Origin: Liolophura sinensis
Taxonomy: Eukaryota > Mollusca > Polyplacophora > Chitonida > Chitonidae
Direction: 5' to 3'
DNA length: 64,000 bases
Assembly: GCF_032854445.1 (NCBI RefSeq)
Contig: NC_088296.1
Coordinates: forward strand, 372,001 to 436,000
A program made the position numbers and the translations under genes. The number at the start of each line of letters is the position of its first letter. Within the stretch, counting starts at the first letter, position 1. Positions 9,760 through 22,889 of this stretch are shown in pieces. The notes under the pieces are model-generated. The model was not told the origin of the DNA. It saw only the letters and a program-made list of their open reading frames with translations, and ran no database searches.

Positions 9760-11390
9760 CTGATATAGGCTATCACAAAACAGACGGACTGGCGTACAGG
9801 AATTAGGTGAACGATTATACACGTATAACATGACTTTTTTTTACTGTCACAGTTTTTTTTTTAATATTTACACGTTGTAAGTAAATGAACAGCGATCCAT
9901 ACAGGCATGATATCCGCGCTATGTGTGCCATAGGCAGCACGTCACCGCCAGTAATCGAACTTCAGCACAACTGCAACATGCTTTTCAAGGTTAAAGTTTT
10001 ACGACCTCAAATTAATAACGTAATATCGCCTTGTAAGAAGATCGACACAGTCAAACAGTATAAACCTGAACAAAAATACGTCGTTTTCCTTGATACGCAA
10101 ATATCGACGGTTCTAGGCTAACACGCAGGCTGGCATGCCTGATGTTAAAGTCTGTGAAAGAAAGCGTCCCATTAGTATATCTACGCTGTGTCGATTTGAG
10201 GACGAGCAGACCAATTAAACTGTGTCTGACAGTGGGTGACACGATCAAGTAAAGACAACTCCTTAACCTGACAGATCGTTTCCATCCAAACTACATATAA
10301 TCGTCTCACAGAGCTTACCTGTCCACACAAATCCCACCTGGCTTCACAGCTTGGTGAAACTGAGCAGATTGGGATAGAAAATACTTAGTTCTGAGAAATG
10401 CACCTGATCTGTACAGGGGAGGTAAATCCCTCAGTATGTTTGTACACATTTATACTCTGTGACATCTCAAGAATGGTTTCCACAACTCGCCATTAACTTA
10501 AGGCCCAACCGTGAATGTCACATTTCAACGAACAATCAGTTTCCCACAAAATTACTTCAGAAAATGGGTTCAAATCATTTATATTTGCTATCCCGTTTAG
10601 GTTCAAACAGAATACATTGGAAGTATAGTTGAGAAATGTCAGATGGATTTTCTCAAACCAGTATAATGAGGATAGGCAATAGCTACAATAGTTGCCCACT
10701 TGATTCAAGCGGCATTACCCTCGTGGGGTCTCCAGGCTGAAAAGAATACGACCTCAGTCTTCTTGGCAAGCTTGTCGTAAAAAGCGCCTAACGTAGAGCT
10801 CTACCGTGAGGCCTCGGTGAAATATACACTCACATCTCCTATATTTGTGTGAGGGACCATAGAGGAATAAGCCTACCTGCTTGCCCTGGGTTGCGACCCT
10901 TACTTGAAGAGAACGGTCTTGCGAGATTTTCAAGCCCAACACTTCACATCGGCTCTTCTTTAGAGACTGAAGATCGGGTTGGCCCAGTTTGGCTAATCGG
11001 TTGGAGCAGATATGCTCCGAACTAAAATCACAAGGGTGTGTAGATGTCAAGCGATACGCAACATATAAAAAACGATGATACTTATCTCCATCTGATAACC
11101 CCTCTTTTCCTCAGTCGATCTCTACACCGCCGAAGTAGATCTGTACAAACCTAATATGCTTTGCCTGTATTAAGACAATAAAACGTTAAAATTGCGACGA
11201 AGCGTATATGATCTCCTCTATGGACTGTCTTCTCTTTATAAAAGAGAAACAGGTCATTACCTCAAAAGAAACAATTCAAAAAGCACGTCACCTTATCTCT
11301 TCCGCGAACAGTGTCCTGAAAACTTCATTCGCCAGAGTGGAGAGTATCAACATGTGTTGACACTCAAATATCACTGACTTGCCAATGATT
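9760..11390. repeat. module C spanning the copy 1/copy 2 border
   Basis: Same landmark order as module A. Its right part covers 10909-11390 (and 1-480 for the preceding copy). Counterparts: 20663-22290 and 51315-52950. Separate from A by clear sequence divergence, so the modules predate the 10.9-kb duplications. Confidence 0.75.
10319..10449 (-). other. exon-like open segment ending in a splice donor, module C of copy 1
   Basis: Minus strand ATG to AG|GTAAGC, 43 codons plus 2 nt. It contains LRDLPPLYRSGAFLRTKYFL and VKPGGICVD. TATAAATG overlaps the start, so the TATAAA could instead be a promoter element. Repeated at 21222-21352 (identical) and 51876-52006 (open, three replacement changes). 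Confidence 0.3.
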
Positions 11391-11512
11391 GGTTACGGTA
11401 AACCTAAAACAATATCTGTGAAAGAATTAACTAACTTGTCAATAAATCTACGTCTGCATCTGACTGTATACTCAGTCAAGGCATCGCTGGACTGAAGTTT
11501 TTATAATATCTC

Positions 11513-11768
11513 GGGGCCGAGGTGGTTAGTGTGTCAGCGCGACGCCTTGGCCCAGGGGGATCTCACCAACGCGTCGGCTGTGAGTCCAAATCCAGCCTAG
11601 GCTGTCTTCCTTTCTGCTCATACGTGAGAGGGTCTGACTGCAACCTGCGGATGGTCGTGGTTTCCCCCGGGATCTGCGCAGTTTCCTCCCACCATAATGC
11701 TGGCGGTCGTCATATAAGTGAAATATTCTTGTGTCCGGAGTAAAACACCAACAAAATAAATAAATAAA
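11513..11768 (+). mobile_element. SINE S1, copy 2
   Basis: Identical to the element at 605-860. Confidence 0.85.
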
Positions 11769-11987
11769 TTCATTAAACATCTCCGGCGCAATTATCAAAA
11801 GCTTTACCTAGAGCAATAACACTGTTTTGCTGCAGGACGTCCTAAATCTTTAGTTGTCAGCACTGAAAATGCTGACCAATTCTCCACTTTAAGATCAAAG
11901 TCTAAAACTTCATTTTCCCTGTTCTTTATACCCAGGGTGGGCTTTATTATGTAGATTTGTGGTCGTAACAACGTATAGAACGTGTGG

Positions 11988-13548
11988 TCAGTAATATTTA
12001 TTATAAGTTTCTAACCCATTTGTCATCTGAGCCACTGGAGACTCTGTTGGGCTTGTTTAATCATGATATTTGGATTAGTATTAAGTTTTCCACCCTCATG
12101 GACGGGGAGGGTGTATTATTCCGGTTCTAAAACCGGGTAAGGGTCATAATGAACCGCCTAATTAACGTCCAATAGCTCTTATCAGCGTGGTTAAGAGTAT
12201 GGAACGAATAATAAATGATAGACTTCTTTGGTATTTAGAAACCAACACTTTACTGTCTAATATTAAATGTGGTTTTCCTCAAAGTCGATCTAAAGTTTGT
12301 CGAATTGAAACTTTTATTCGTAATGATAAAAAAAATAATGAACAAAACGTGTCACTATTTTTCGACCTTGAAAACGTCACCGAACTACGACGCCGCATGG
12401 AAATAAGGTGTTTTAAAAGGCCTCTTTGATATTGGACTTATCGCTTATAATTATTTATCAGAGCTTTTATCTTATCGTCAGCTATCGTCAGTTTAGGTTT
12501 TTTCAAAGGCAAAAATTACCGTATTCCAGAGTAGCATACTGTCACCAACACTTTTTTATCTTCAAACTTAATAGCTTGTGAAAAACTTAAACATGTGGTA
12601 CAGAAGGTTCTTTTTATGTACAGTTGATGATTTCCATATATGCTACCGTTCTAAAATATGAATAACATCGGCAAGACTGCTGCAGTTTTCTCTCAATGAC
12701 CAAGAAATGGACATGATTTTAGATTTTCTACATCTAAGACCATCGATATGCATTTTTATTGTAAACAGATCTTCATTTCGACTTCAAAATTTTATGGTAA
12801 ACCTGTGAAAATTGACATCTGAAAACAGATTTTCAGGAGTCATAGATGATAGCAAATTCCTCATTTCCCTCCATGTTAAAATGCTTAAAGCTAAATGAAA
12901 AAATCTATGCGTCGAAACAGACATTTGTATGCCAGCCGTCCACCAAGATGGACATTCGAGGTCAACAATCGTAAGGCCAATTCCCAAAACGACGTATAAG
13001 TAAGGATCTGAATATAATTGAGGTCGTATATAGCAAAGTCTAGTCTTGACTTATGTACTGAGCGGTCAATTTTATTAAATTTACATCGATCTTTTGTGAG
13101 GCCTAAATTGACCTTGGTTCCATCATTTACGGTTCCGCCAGGAAATCGTGTCTAAAAATTGGCGATCTTGTCCATGACCAGGGTTTGAGGATCAGCCTTG
13201 GTGCCTTTAGAACCTCAGCAGTGGAGAGTTTATACGTTGTAGCTAACCAATCTTTAGTATACAACAGGTGTGTACAGTATACAGTCCATGTGCTACAAAG
13301 CTTACAGCACATCCAAGAAGCCTTGCCTACGACTACAATGTGTAAATATATGCAGATAGATGATTTGATACTCGTGTGCAGTAATTTATTTAGAAGCTAA
13401 CGTCAAACAAGAGGATATAGTTCGTGTGTCTTTTCCGGAATTTCCTCCTCAGCTTCTTCCAAAACTTAAATAAATATCTGATCCAGGTAAACGGAAGGAA
13501 ATCAGATACAAATCCTCTTATAATTCAGTTTTTGAGGGACAGCTAATT
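11988..13548 (+). pseudogene. LINE ORF2 fragment, copy 2
   Basis: Identical counterpart of 1080-2640. Confidence 0.85.
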
Positions 13549-13668
13549 CTAGACCAGTAACGTCTAATATATAACAGTTAACATCACTGCAGTGTTGTAT
13601 TTTTATGCTTCCAAAAGTTTGCAAAACCTATTGTTATTAGCGGTTTAAGCCATACAAGCTTGATGTAC

Positions 13669-13833
13669 TTATTTATTTATTTGATTGGTGTTTTACGCCG
13701 TACTCAAAAATATTTCATTTATACGACGCCGGCCCGCTTTATGGTGGACGCAAACCGGGTCAAGCCCGGGAAACCCACGACCATCTGCAGACATACAGGT
13801 TTGAATCTCTAGGCTTCAACCTCTATTATATCT
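13669..13833 (-). mobile_element. truncated SINE S2, copy 2
   Basis: Same as 2761-2925 except for one substitution (cccggg versus cccgtg). Confidence 0.8.
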
Positions 13834-16073
13834 ATTCGAATTATTATTATTCCCGACAGTTATGTGATACATTTTATGAGAAAACAACAACTGGTACATT
13901 CCCGAAACTTTAGAATGTTTTAGGAAAGTATCTGAAGTTGTGCATTTTGACATTTGGTGACATTTGGTCGACTGACTTAGCGGTCATATTGGATTTCTGT
14001 TAACCTAAACAAATCTTCCTCTCCAGAACCACTGATTCGATAGAGCTGAAAATTAAACTGCATTTACACAAAGCCTAGGCACATTCAGGGTGATAACGCA
14101 AACTTTCTCGTTTGACAATTGTACAAGCTCGCTGTTGGGTGAAAATGTCTTGTGACACAAAACCAGAGAGAACGTGAAATGAATCAGAAGTTCAGGAAAC
14201 CCACAAAGAGCTCAAAATGTAGTAGATGTACGTACAAGAAACCCATAGTGAAGACAAAACACATCTGACATACATGTACAAAAAACCCCAAAGGGAGTAC
14301 AAGATGAATACTATTGTTTGTTGTTTTACTGCTTATTAATATTGTAACAAACAAAAAAAGGCACATGGCCATTTGTGTTGAAGTGATCATGTAATATCTG
14401 TAATAACCTAAGGGCCTTACATGTTCAGTTACTCAGGTTCCCCCAGAACAGGTTTCCACCCGTTAGCATAATTTTGTACCCAGTTTTATGAGGTAATCAC
14501 CAAAAGTCTTCAGATAAGAAGTATCAATCTAACCGGAAAAGATTTATTTCTTTTAAAAGCTAATTTGTTTTAGTTCACCCATATAATTGCATTTTTTATT
14601 TTCTGTCATAAAGCCACCCTTCAAATGATGATAAAGTATTACAGCGTCTGCTAACACAGTATCCCTTTCTCCAAGAAACAGCTGATTCATGTGATGTAAG
14701 TTTGTACGGCGAGGAGGTTCAACATATAATCGTTAACTTTCAGTTATTTATACCATTTTCCAACTTATGTATCTTATAAAAGCGACATACATCCTTCAGT
14801 AATCCATTAAAGGTAGTGCCCATTTTTTAGAGTGAGTTATCTCCCAAAACATTTCCAACCATATATGTAGGGTAACATATAATACTTTTTGTCACTATTG
14901 CAATGTTCCTTCAAAAAGCATTGTAAGACCTATATCAGTGTGTGTGCCTCGCCTCCCTTGTAGGTCATCCCTTCTGCTCAGTTAGAAATATGGTGATTTT
15001 TACTATTGTCATGCCATAAAGAGGAGTGTATGAAAAAGAATCTCGCGATATTAAAGCAGGGGAAAAATATCCACCAGAAGGAATGTTGGAACTTGACCAT
15101 TTTGATAATGAAGTTATATATATGGTCTACAGTGTTGTTACCGGTTTGAAGACACCCCAAAATCCTGATTGGAGATATACCACCTCAGGTAGACTGTATA
15201 AGCAGGTCATCTTCAGCTGTATCTTCCCAAAGACAACCCTAGATAATCCATAAGCAAACTTACACGGTTAATGGAGGGTGTCAGGACGACAGTATACATA
15301 CATGCATGCCTTTTTATAGCTTAGCTAGAGCTGTCTGTGTGAAGAGTGTAGAATTATTAATACATGTAGTCTCTTAAATATAGATACATATATATCAGCT
15401 AAGTTAGAAAGTAAGCAAATTTTGCTTTTGTCATACCATAAAACGATATAAAAGAAAGGGGCGGGGGGGGGGGAGGGCAACCCAGAAGCAATGCTGGATC
15501 TTGACCGTTTTGATCATGGAAACAAACGTATGTCTACAGTGTTGTAAGGGGGAGAATTTAAAGACACCTCAAAATCATGATTGGAGAGATGTTACCTCAG
15601 GAAGACTATAGAAGTTTGACAGCGCCAGTTGTATCTAGGTCATATATAAGCAATGGAGATATACATGTATGTATTTGGCTATCCTGACGGGATAAGCTGT
15701 GTTAGCAGGCCCTATATATGTACCCTCGCGCAGTGATCACGGATCATGGAGGGTGTAACATATTGGACAATGATGACGGCAGTATACATACATGTAGGCC
15801 TTTCTATAGATTAGCTAGAGCTGTCTGTGTTAAGAGTATGCAGTTAACAATACATGTAGCCGCTTAGTTATGGATACATATACATCTGGGTCTTAAAATT
15901 GTAAAATAGACAGCATTACCGGGACGTTATCTGTATACATTCTAGTAAAGCTGGAAATAATCTGTGCAAATCCGTACATAATTTTAAGACTCGATTTACT
16001 TTTAGCACCATTTACGTATACAGACATTCTTTAGCTTTGACGTCACGGGCATTTGATATAGGCTATCATATAA

Positions 16074-17959
16074 CAAACGGGCTGACGTACATGGAAAAGG
16101 GGAACTGTATACCCTATTCATCAAAGTTTGACTACCACAGTTTTATACTTGGAGCGGACAGCCGAACGTTGTTAAGTAAACAATAAATAGCGATACATGA
16201 TCAGGGCAATATTTTCGAGCTTTGTGTACCACAGGCGACACGTCAGCGCCAGTAATCTACCTTCAACATAACTCTGCATAAGGCCTTTCAAGGTCAAAGC
16301 TTCAGAATCTTGATAACGTAGAGGCATACCATCGTCCTGTATATATACATGTAGTGACAAGATCGGCATAATTAAACAGTATGAACGTGGACCAAGTCTA
16401 GTCGTTTTCCTTGACGTAACTATTCAGACTGTTCATCGACAGTGTTACAGGTTCACACACAAAATGATGGTCTATACATTGACACGCCCCAGTCGTCATT
16501 CTGCAATTCACATCACTGCCTTTTTTGCCTGATTCTGCAGAAACCATGGTGCTAGGGGGCGTGGAATTTTTGCTACTATACAAGCATTTACTTGAACAGT
16601 TAGAATAAAGCCCTGACTGAGGTAAATTGACAAAGGGTCGTATTTCACCATTTGCATGTGACCATTTGCCAGCTATCACATTGTCGTCGCTGCTCTGGTT
16701 TTTCTCTCTATACTGTACGTCCTACCTGTACCGGTACTGTGTAGATGTAAGGACGACTCGACCAACTAAACAGTGTCTGACAGTCGAACAAGTAAAGACA
16801 TCTTCCTAACTTGACAAATATTTCCACCCTAAATACACCTATCCCGTCTTGAATGACTTACCTGTCGAGACAAATACCACCTGGCTTCACAAGTATATAA
16901 AATTGAACACATTGAAATAAAAAATACTTAGTTCTGAGAATTGGACATGATCTATTCAGGGGAGGTAAATCCCTCATGATGTTTGTTCACATTTATACTC
17001 TGTGATATCTCAACAATGGTTTGCACAGCTCGCCTTCAAGTTTATATGCGAATGTCATATTTCAACAAACAATCAAATACACCTACCCGTCCTAAATTAC
17101 TTACCTGTCGACACAAATACCCCCGTGCTTCACAAGTTGATAAAATTGAGCAGATTGAAACAGAAAAGGCTTAGTTGTGAGAATTGAGCGTGTTCTATGC
17201 AGGGGAGGTAAATCCCTCATGATGTTTGTTCACATTCATACTCTGTAATATCTCAACAATGGTTTCCACAGCTCGCCTTCAAGTTTATATGCGAATGTCA
17301 TATTTCAACAAACAATCAATTTCCTACAAAATTACCTCAGTAGATGTGTTCAAATCGTGTGTAGATTGAAAGTGTTATCACTTTCGGCTCCAAAAGGAAT
17401 ACGTTGAAAATATAGTTGAGAAATGTAGGATAAATATTCTGAATCCTGTACCGGTATTAGGAGATTAGGCTATAGCTACGACAATTGCCCATTAAATTTA
17501 AGTGGCATTACCCTCGTGGGGTCACTAAGGTGAAATCAGGCCTCTAGGCAACCTTGTCGTACTAGTCAACTAACCTTAAGCTCCCCCATGTGGCCCCTGT
17601 GAATATAGGCCTATAGACCGATATCTCCTCGAGTGGTGGAGTAGCCTACCTGTTGATCATGGAGTACCTGTTTGCTGTGGACTGCGAACCTATTGGAAGA
17701 GAACGTGCTCCCAGTGGCCGAAGGGAGGTTAGACCTGTAAGATTTTCAAGCCCAACACCACACATGGCCCTTGTTTAGGTAGAGGTGGGAGGTTGGATTG
17801 GTCCTATTCGACCAATAGGCTGGAGTAGATATACTCCGAACTAAAATCTCAAGGGGTTGTAAATGTCAGGTGATTCACAAATCAAAAAAAAGAAAAACAA
17901 AAACATGACGGTAACGACGTTTAATAAACCTTAGTCGATCTCAGTTTGCCGCACAGTGT
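16074..17959. repeat. module A, copy 2
   Basis: Same as 5165-7050, including the 244-bp duplication (16831-17318). Confidence 0.8.
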
Positions 17960-18184
17960 CCAAGTAGACATGCATATACCTAATCCGACTAGGTGCGTTA
18001 CATGCCACAAACTTGGACAAGGCAATGACCAGTATACATATAAATTGGTTTACTTTCCTTGTGCAGGTGATGTTCGACGAAGGCGCTACACAGTAAAGTC
18101 TATGTATGCTTTGTTTGACAGCGTCACTGGCGATGCCATCATAAAATACTTCAGGGCCATTGGCCTATATCATAAAATATGAAT
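17959..18184 (+). pseudogene. deleted LINE, copy 2
   Basis: Identical to 7050-7275. Confidence 0.65.
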
Positions 18185-18191
18185 TCTAATT

Positions 18192-18286
18192 ATCAGTAGT
18201 AGTAGTAATAATAATTATAATAATAATAATAGTAATAAAAACAATCATTATCATCACCACCACCACCATCGTCGTCGTCGTCGTCG

Positions 18287-18317
<31 letters not shown>

Positions 18318-18318
18318 A
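18192..18318. repeat. compound trinucleotide repeat, copy 2
   Basis: Same unit order and length as at 7283. Confidence 0.9.
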
Positions 18319-18935
18319 CATATGGTGCATTTTATTAAATATAATACGCCCGTATCCAAAATATCTTTCACTGCTTCTAATAATTATCACTAAAATGTTC
18401 CTTTAAAAATTTGGGCTAATTTTGGCAGAGGTGTTTTATAGTGATATTCGATAGATATATAGCTCCCATCCATAATTAGCAAGTCTGTGTGCAAAAACGA
18501 CATTGTCGCTATTTAAATGTATATTGTCTAGCCAAGCCTGTTGACTACAGTGTCTATGATGGTAACTTGACTCTATATACTGTATGATAATTGGGCCAAA
18601 CCTCTGGAATATCTCTATCTGCAGAAGTTTATACAATATATAAAAGATATAATAAACACATTACTAATAACGACACGAGCATTTCTTACTTATATTAAAA
18701 CAGTTATAAACCAAGGTCAAATTTTGTATTCCAGCTCCCAGTGTTTTTTTATGTTATTGTCAGAAAGCACAGAAGTAAAGACTACAATACACCTGCTTAT
18801 CAATCAAAACGATTAAACCGTAAAATGTTGACATCGTTCCAACGTGTGAAGTACATGACCGATTAGATACAGCGCTATAACAGGGACAGCCTGTCATAGC
18901 ACCGTATCAACTCAAAGCCTGGATTGGAGATATGT

Positions 18936-19209
18936 TTATTTTTTTAATTGGTGTTTTACGCCGTGCTCAAGAATATTTCACTTTTACGACGGCGAGCAGC
19001 AATATATTGAGAGGAAACCCACCACCATCCGCAGGTTGCTTCCAGGCACGTACGGCTGGGGGGGAGGGGGGGGGGGGGGGAAAGCCGGCATGAGCTGGAC
19101 TTGAACTGACAGCAATCGCATTGGTGAGAGGAAACTGGGTCATTGCGCTGCGCTAGCGCGCAAACCGACTGAGCCACGGAGCCCCCCCTCCCCCCCCCCC
19201 CCCATCCCT
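18936..19209 (-). mobile_element. full-length SINE S3 with target-site duplication, copy 2
   Basis: Same insertion and TSD (18924-18935, 19210-19221). The G run is shorter than in copy 1 and the C run longer, which explains most of the 6-bp change in offset. Confidence 0.9.
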
Positions 19210-20413
19210 TTGGAGATATGTAACCCATGTACACTGTGGAAGTAGGTTAGCGTCCATTCTATCTGCACACAAACAACTCCAGCTAATATACATGGAGTAT
19301 ACGGCTGTCCTGACTGGCTTAGGTGTGTCCAGTTACACACCCCATTATTGGTAAACAATGGGCGAGGTTGTAATGCTTGCTGAGTGGCACGTTAATAATC
19401 CATGTAGCCTTTCAGTTCTGTTACATTGAAAGTCCTATCTGCAGTTCAGTGCATACCTTAGGTTTGAGCTCGCCTCCAAGTCGGGAGGCCTTAGACCTGA
19501 GTCGCGTCATACCAAAGACTTTGAAAATGGTATTTCTTACTCTTCAGCTTGGGATATGAGAACATGTACATCCCAACCATGACTTTTTTACTGTTACAAT
19601 TTTTATATTTGGAGAAGAAAGGCGAACGTTGTAAGTAAACACACAGCGTTCCATACATGTCGGTTGCTCTGGTTATCTACATGAATGTAGGCCCAACCTA
19701 AGACAACACGTCAGTGGCAAGCAACGACCTTCAGCAAAACCCTACATAATGCTTCTCAAGTTCAAAGCTTCAGAAAAATATATTAATAACGTACTATCGC
19801 CCTGTTTATATTGTGAAAAGATCGACATAACTGGACAGTATGAACTTGCCCCTAATTCAATTAGTCGTTTTTCTTGAGAAGAAAATATTCCAACTGTTTA
19901 TAGACAGTGTCAGAGTTTCACACACAGATCGAGAGTGGAGTCTGTACAGAGACACACACCATTAATCGTACGTCGACTTCGTGAGGATGAGCAGACCATT
20001 TACATTCTGTATGAGAGCTGGTCACACGATCAAGTAAAGACAACTCCCTCACCTGATAGAAATATCCCGATATAACAACAGGCCTACCCCATCTTACAAG
20101 ACTTACCTGTCGACACTATTCCCACCGTGTTTCACTACTTGATAAAACTGCGCAGATTGAAACAGAAACTACTTGGTTCCGAGAAATAGGTCATCCGAGC
20201 AGGGGAGGTAAATCCCTCAGTATGCTTGTACACATTTATACTACATGACATTTCCACAATTGTAGCACAGTTCCCTCAACAACTCAAGAATGTGCACATA
20301 ATCTTTAAAATTATGGCCATTGCAATGGCCGTTATTTACATAGTACGGCTTTAACTGCAACTGATCGGATGGCTCACAGATCAACGGTCATAACAGTTTA
20401 CTTTAACAATATT

Positions 20414-20653
20414 ATTTACTTATTTGGTTAGTGTTTTACGCCACACTCAAGAATATTTCACTTATACGACGGCCGCCAGCATTATAGTGGGAGGAAACCG
20501 GGGCCCGGTGGAAGCCCGGGACCATCCGCATGATGCTTGCAGACTTTCCCACATACGTCTGGAGAGGAAGCTAGCATGGACTGGACTTGGGCGGTAGGCT
20601 TCTTCGCCATTGCTCCGTGCTCGTGTGCTAACAATCTCGGCCACTGAAGCCCC
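20414..20653 (-). mobile_element. SINE S4, copy 2
   Basis: Identical to 9511-9750. Confidence 0.85.
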
Positions 20654-21221
20654 TTTGAGCAACTGATATAGGCTATCACAAAACAGACGGACTGGCGTAC
20701 AGGAATTAGGTGAACGATTATACACGTATAACATGACTTTTTTTTACTGTCACAGTTTTTTTTTTAATATTTACACGTTGTAAGTAAATGAACAGCGATC
20801 CATACAGGCATGATATCCGCGCTATGTGTGCCATAGGCAGCACGTCACCGCCAGTAATCGAACTTCAGCACAACTGCAACATGCTTTTCAAGGTTAAAGT
20901 TTTACGACCTCAAATTAATAACGTAATATCGCCTTGTAAGAAGATCGACACAGTCAAACAGTATAAACCTGAACAAAAATACGTCGTTTTCCTTGATACG
21001 CAAATATCGACGGTTCTAGGCTAACACGCAGGCTGGCATGCCTGATGTTAAAGTCTGTGAAAGAAAGCGTCCCATTAGTATATCTACGCTGTGTCGATTT
21101 GAGGACGAGCAGACCAATTAAACTGTGTCTGACAGTGGGTGACACGATCAAGTAAAGACAACTCCTTAACCTGACAGATCGTTTCCATCCAAACTACATA
21201 TAATCGTCTCACAGAGCTTAC

Positions 21222-21352
21222 CTGTCCACACAAATCCCACCTGGCTTCACAGCTTGGTGAAACTGAGCAGATTGGGATAGAAAATACTTAGTTCTGAGAA
21301 ATGCACCTGATCTGTACAGGGGAGGTAAATCCCTCAGTATGTTTGTACACAT
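21222..21352 (-). other. exon-like open segment, module C of copy 2
   Basis: Identical to 10319-10449. Confidence 0.3.
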
Positions 21353-22415
21353 TTATACTCTGTGACATCTCAAGAATGGTTTCCACAACTCGCCATTAAC
21401 TTTAGGCCAATATGTGAATGTCACACTTCAACTAACAATCAGTTTCCCACAAAATTACTTCAGTAAATGGGTTCAAATCATTTATATTTGTTATCCCGTT
21501 TAGGTTCAAACAGAATACATTGGAAGTATAGTTGAGAAATGTCGGATGGATGTTCTCAAACCAGTATAATGACAATAGGCAAAAGCTACAACAGTTGCCC
21601 ACGGGATTCAAGCGGCATTACCCTCGTGGGGTCTCCAGGCCGAAAAGAATACGACCTCAGTCTTCTTGGAAAGCTTGTCGTAAAGGGTGCCTAACCTAGA
21701 GCTCTACCGTGAGGCCTCGGTGAAATATACACTCACATCTCCTATATTTGTGTGAGGGACCACAGAGGAATAAGCCTACCTGTTTACCCTGGGTTGCGAC
21801 CCTTACTTGAAGAGAACGGTCTTGCGAGATTTTCAAGCCCAACACTTCACATCGGCTCTTCTGTAGAGACTGAAGATCGGGTTGGCCTAGTTTGGCTAAC
21901 CGGTTGGAGCAGATATGCTCCGAACTAAAATCACAAGGGTGTGTAAATGTCAAGCGATACGCAACATAAAAAAGACGATGATACTTATCGCCATTTGATA
22001 ACCCCTCTTTTCCTCAGTCGATCTCTACACCGCCAACGTAGATCTGTACCAACCTAATATCCTTTCCCTGTATTAAGACAATAAAACGTTAAAATTGCGA
22101 CGAAGCGTATATGACCTCCTCTATGGACTGTCTTCTCTTTATAAAAGAGAAACAGGTCATTAATTCGAAAGAAACTTTTCAAAAAGCACGTCACCTTATC
22201 TCTTCCGCGAGCAGTGTCCTGAAAACTTCATTCGCCAGTGTGGAGAGTATCAACATGTGTTGACACTCAAATATCACTGACTTGCCGATGATTGGTTACG
22301 GTAAACCTAAAACAATATCTGTGAAAGAATTAACTAACTTGTCAATAAATCTACGTCTGCATCTGACTGTATACTCGGTCAAGGCATCGCTGGACTGAAG
22401 TTTTTATAATATCTC

Positions 22416-22671
22416 GAGGCCGAGGTGGTTAGTGTGTCAGCGCGACGCCTTGGCCCAGGGGGATCTAACCAACGCGGCCGCTGTGAGTACAAATCCAGCC
22501 CAGAGTGTCTTACTTTCGGCCCATACGTGAGAGGGTCTGACTGCAACCTGCGGATGGTCGTGGTTTCCCCCGGGATCTGCCCAGTTTCCTCCCACCATAA
22601 TGCTGGCGGTCGTCATATAAGTGAAATATTCTTGTGTCCGGAGTAAATTGCCAATCAAATAAATAAATAAA
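22416..22671 (+). mobile_element. SINE S1, copy 3
   Basis: Orthologous position to 605-860, with substitutions in the head (gcggccgctgtgagtacaaa). Confidence 0.85.
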
Positions 22672-22889
22672 TTCATTAAACATCTCCAGCGCAATTATCA
22701 AAAGCTTTACCTAGAGCAATAACATTGTTTTGCTGCACGACGTCCTAAATCTTTAGTTGTCAGCGCTGAAAATGCTGACCAATTCTCCACATTATGATCA
22801 AAGTCTAAAACTTCATTTTCCCTGTTCTTTACCCCCAGGGTGGGCTTTATTATGTAGATTTGTGGTCGTAACAACGTATAGAACGTGTG

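Larger units (their letters stand above)
1..10908 (+). repeat. 10.9-kb monomer, copy 1 (left end outside the window)
   Basis: Matches 10909-21811 base for base apart from a handful of substitutions and indels (for example near 2868, 3530 and 3685, and in G/C runs at 8150-8300) up to about 10487. Contents in order: end of module C (1-~480), SINE (+), LINE fragment (+), SINE (-), unrecognised DNA, a duplicated ~400-bp segment (4095-4990), module A, deleted LINE tail and trinucleotide repeat, unrecognised DNA, TSD-flanked SINE (-), module B, SINE (-), module C. No intact gene is visible. Monomer position 1 is simply window position 1; the natural boundary is probably near 7500. Confidence 0.97.
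10909..21811 (+). repeat. 10.9-kb monomer, copy 2
   Basis: Same order and orientation as copy 1, offset 10908-10909 up to the G-run at 19060 and 10903 after it. Near-identity stops at about 21390, where the sequence becomes the diverged type of copy 3. The recent duplication therefore has one junction near 10488 and its right end near 21390. Confidence 0.97.

Noticed and set aside
10754-11050. 98-codon minus-strand frame in module C
   Set aside because: Partly conserved between copies because the copies are young, but the same sequence in modules A is broken by stops and matches no family.
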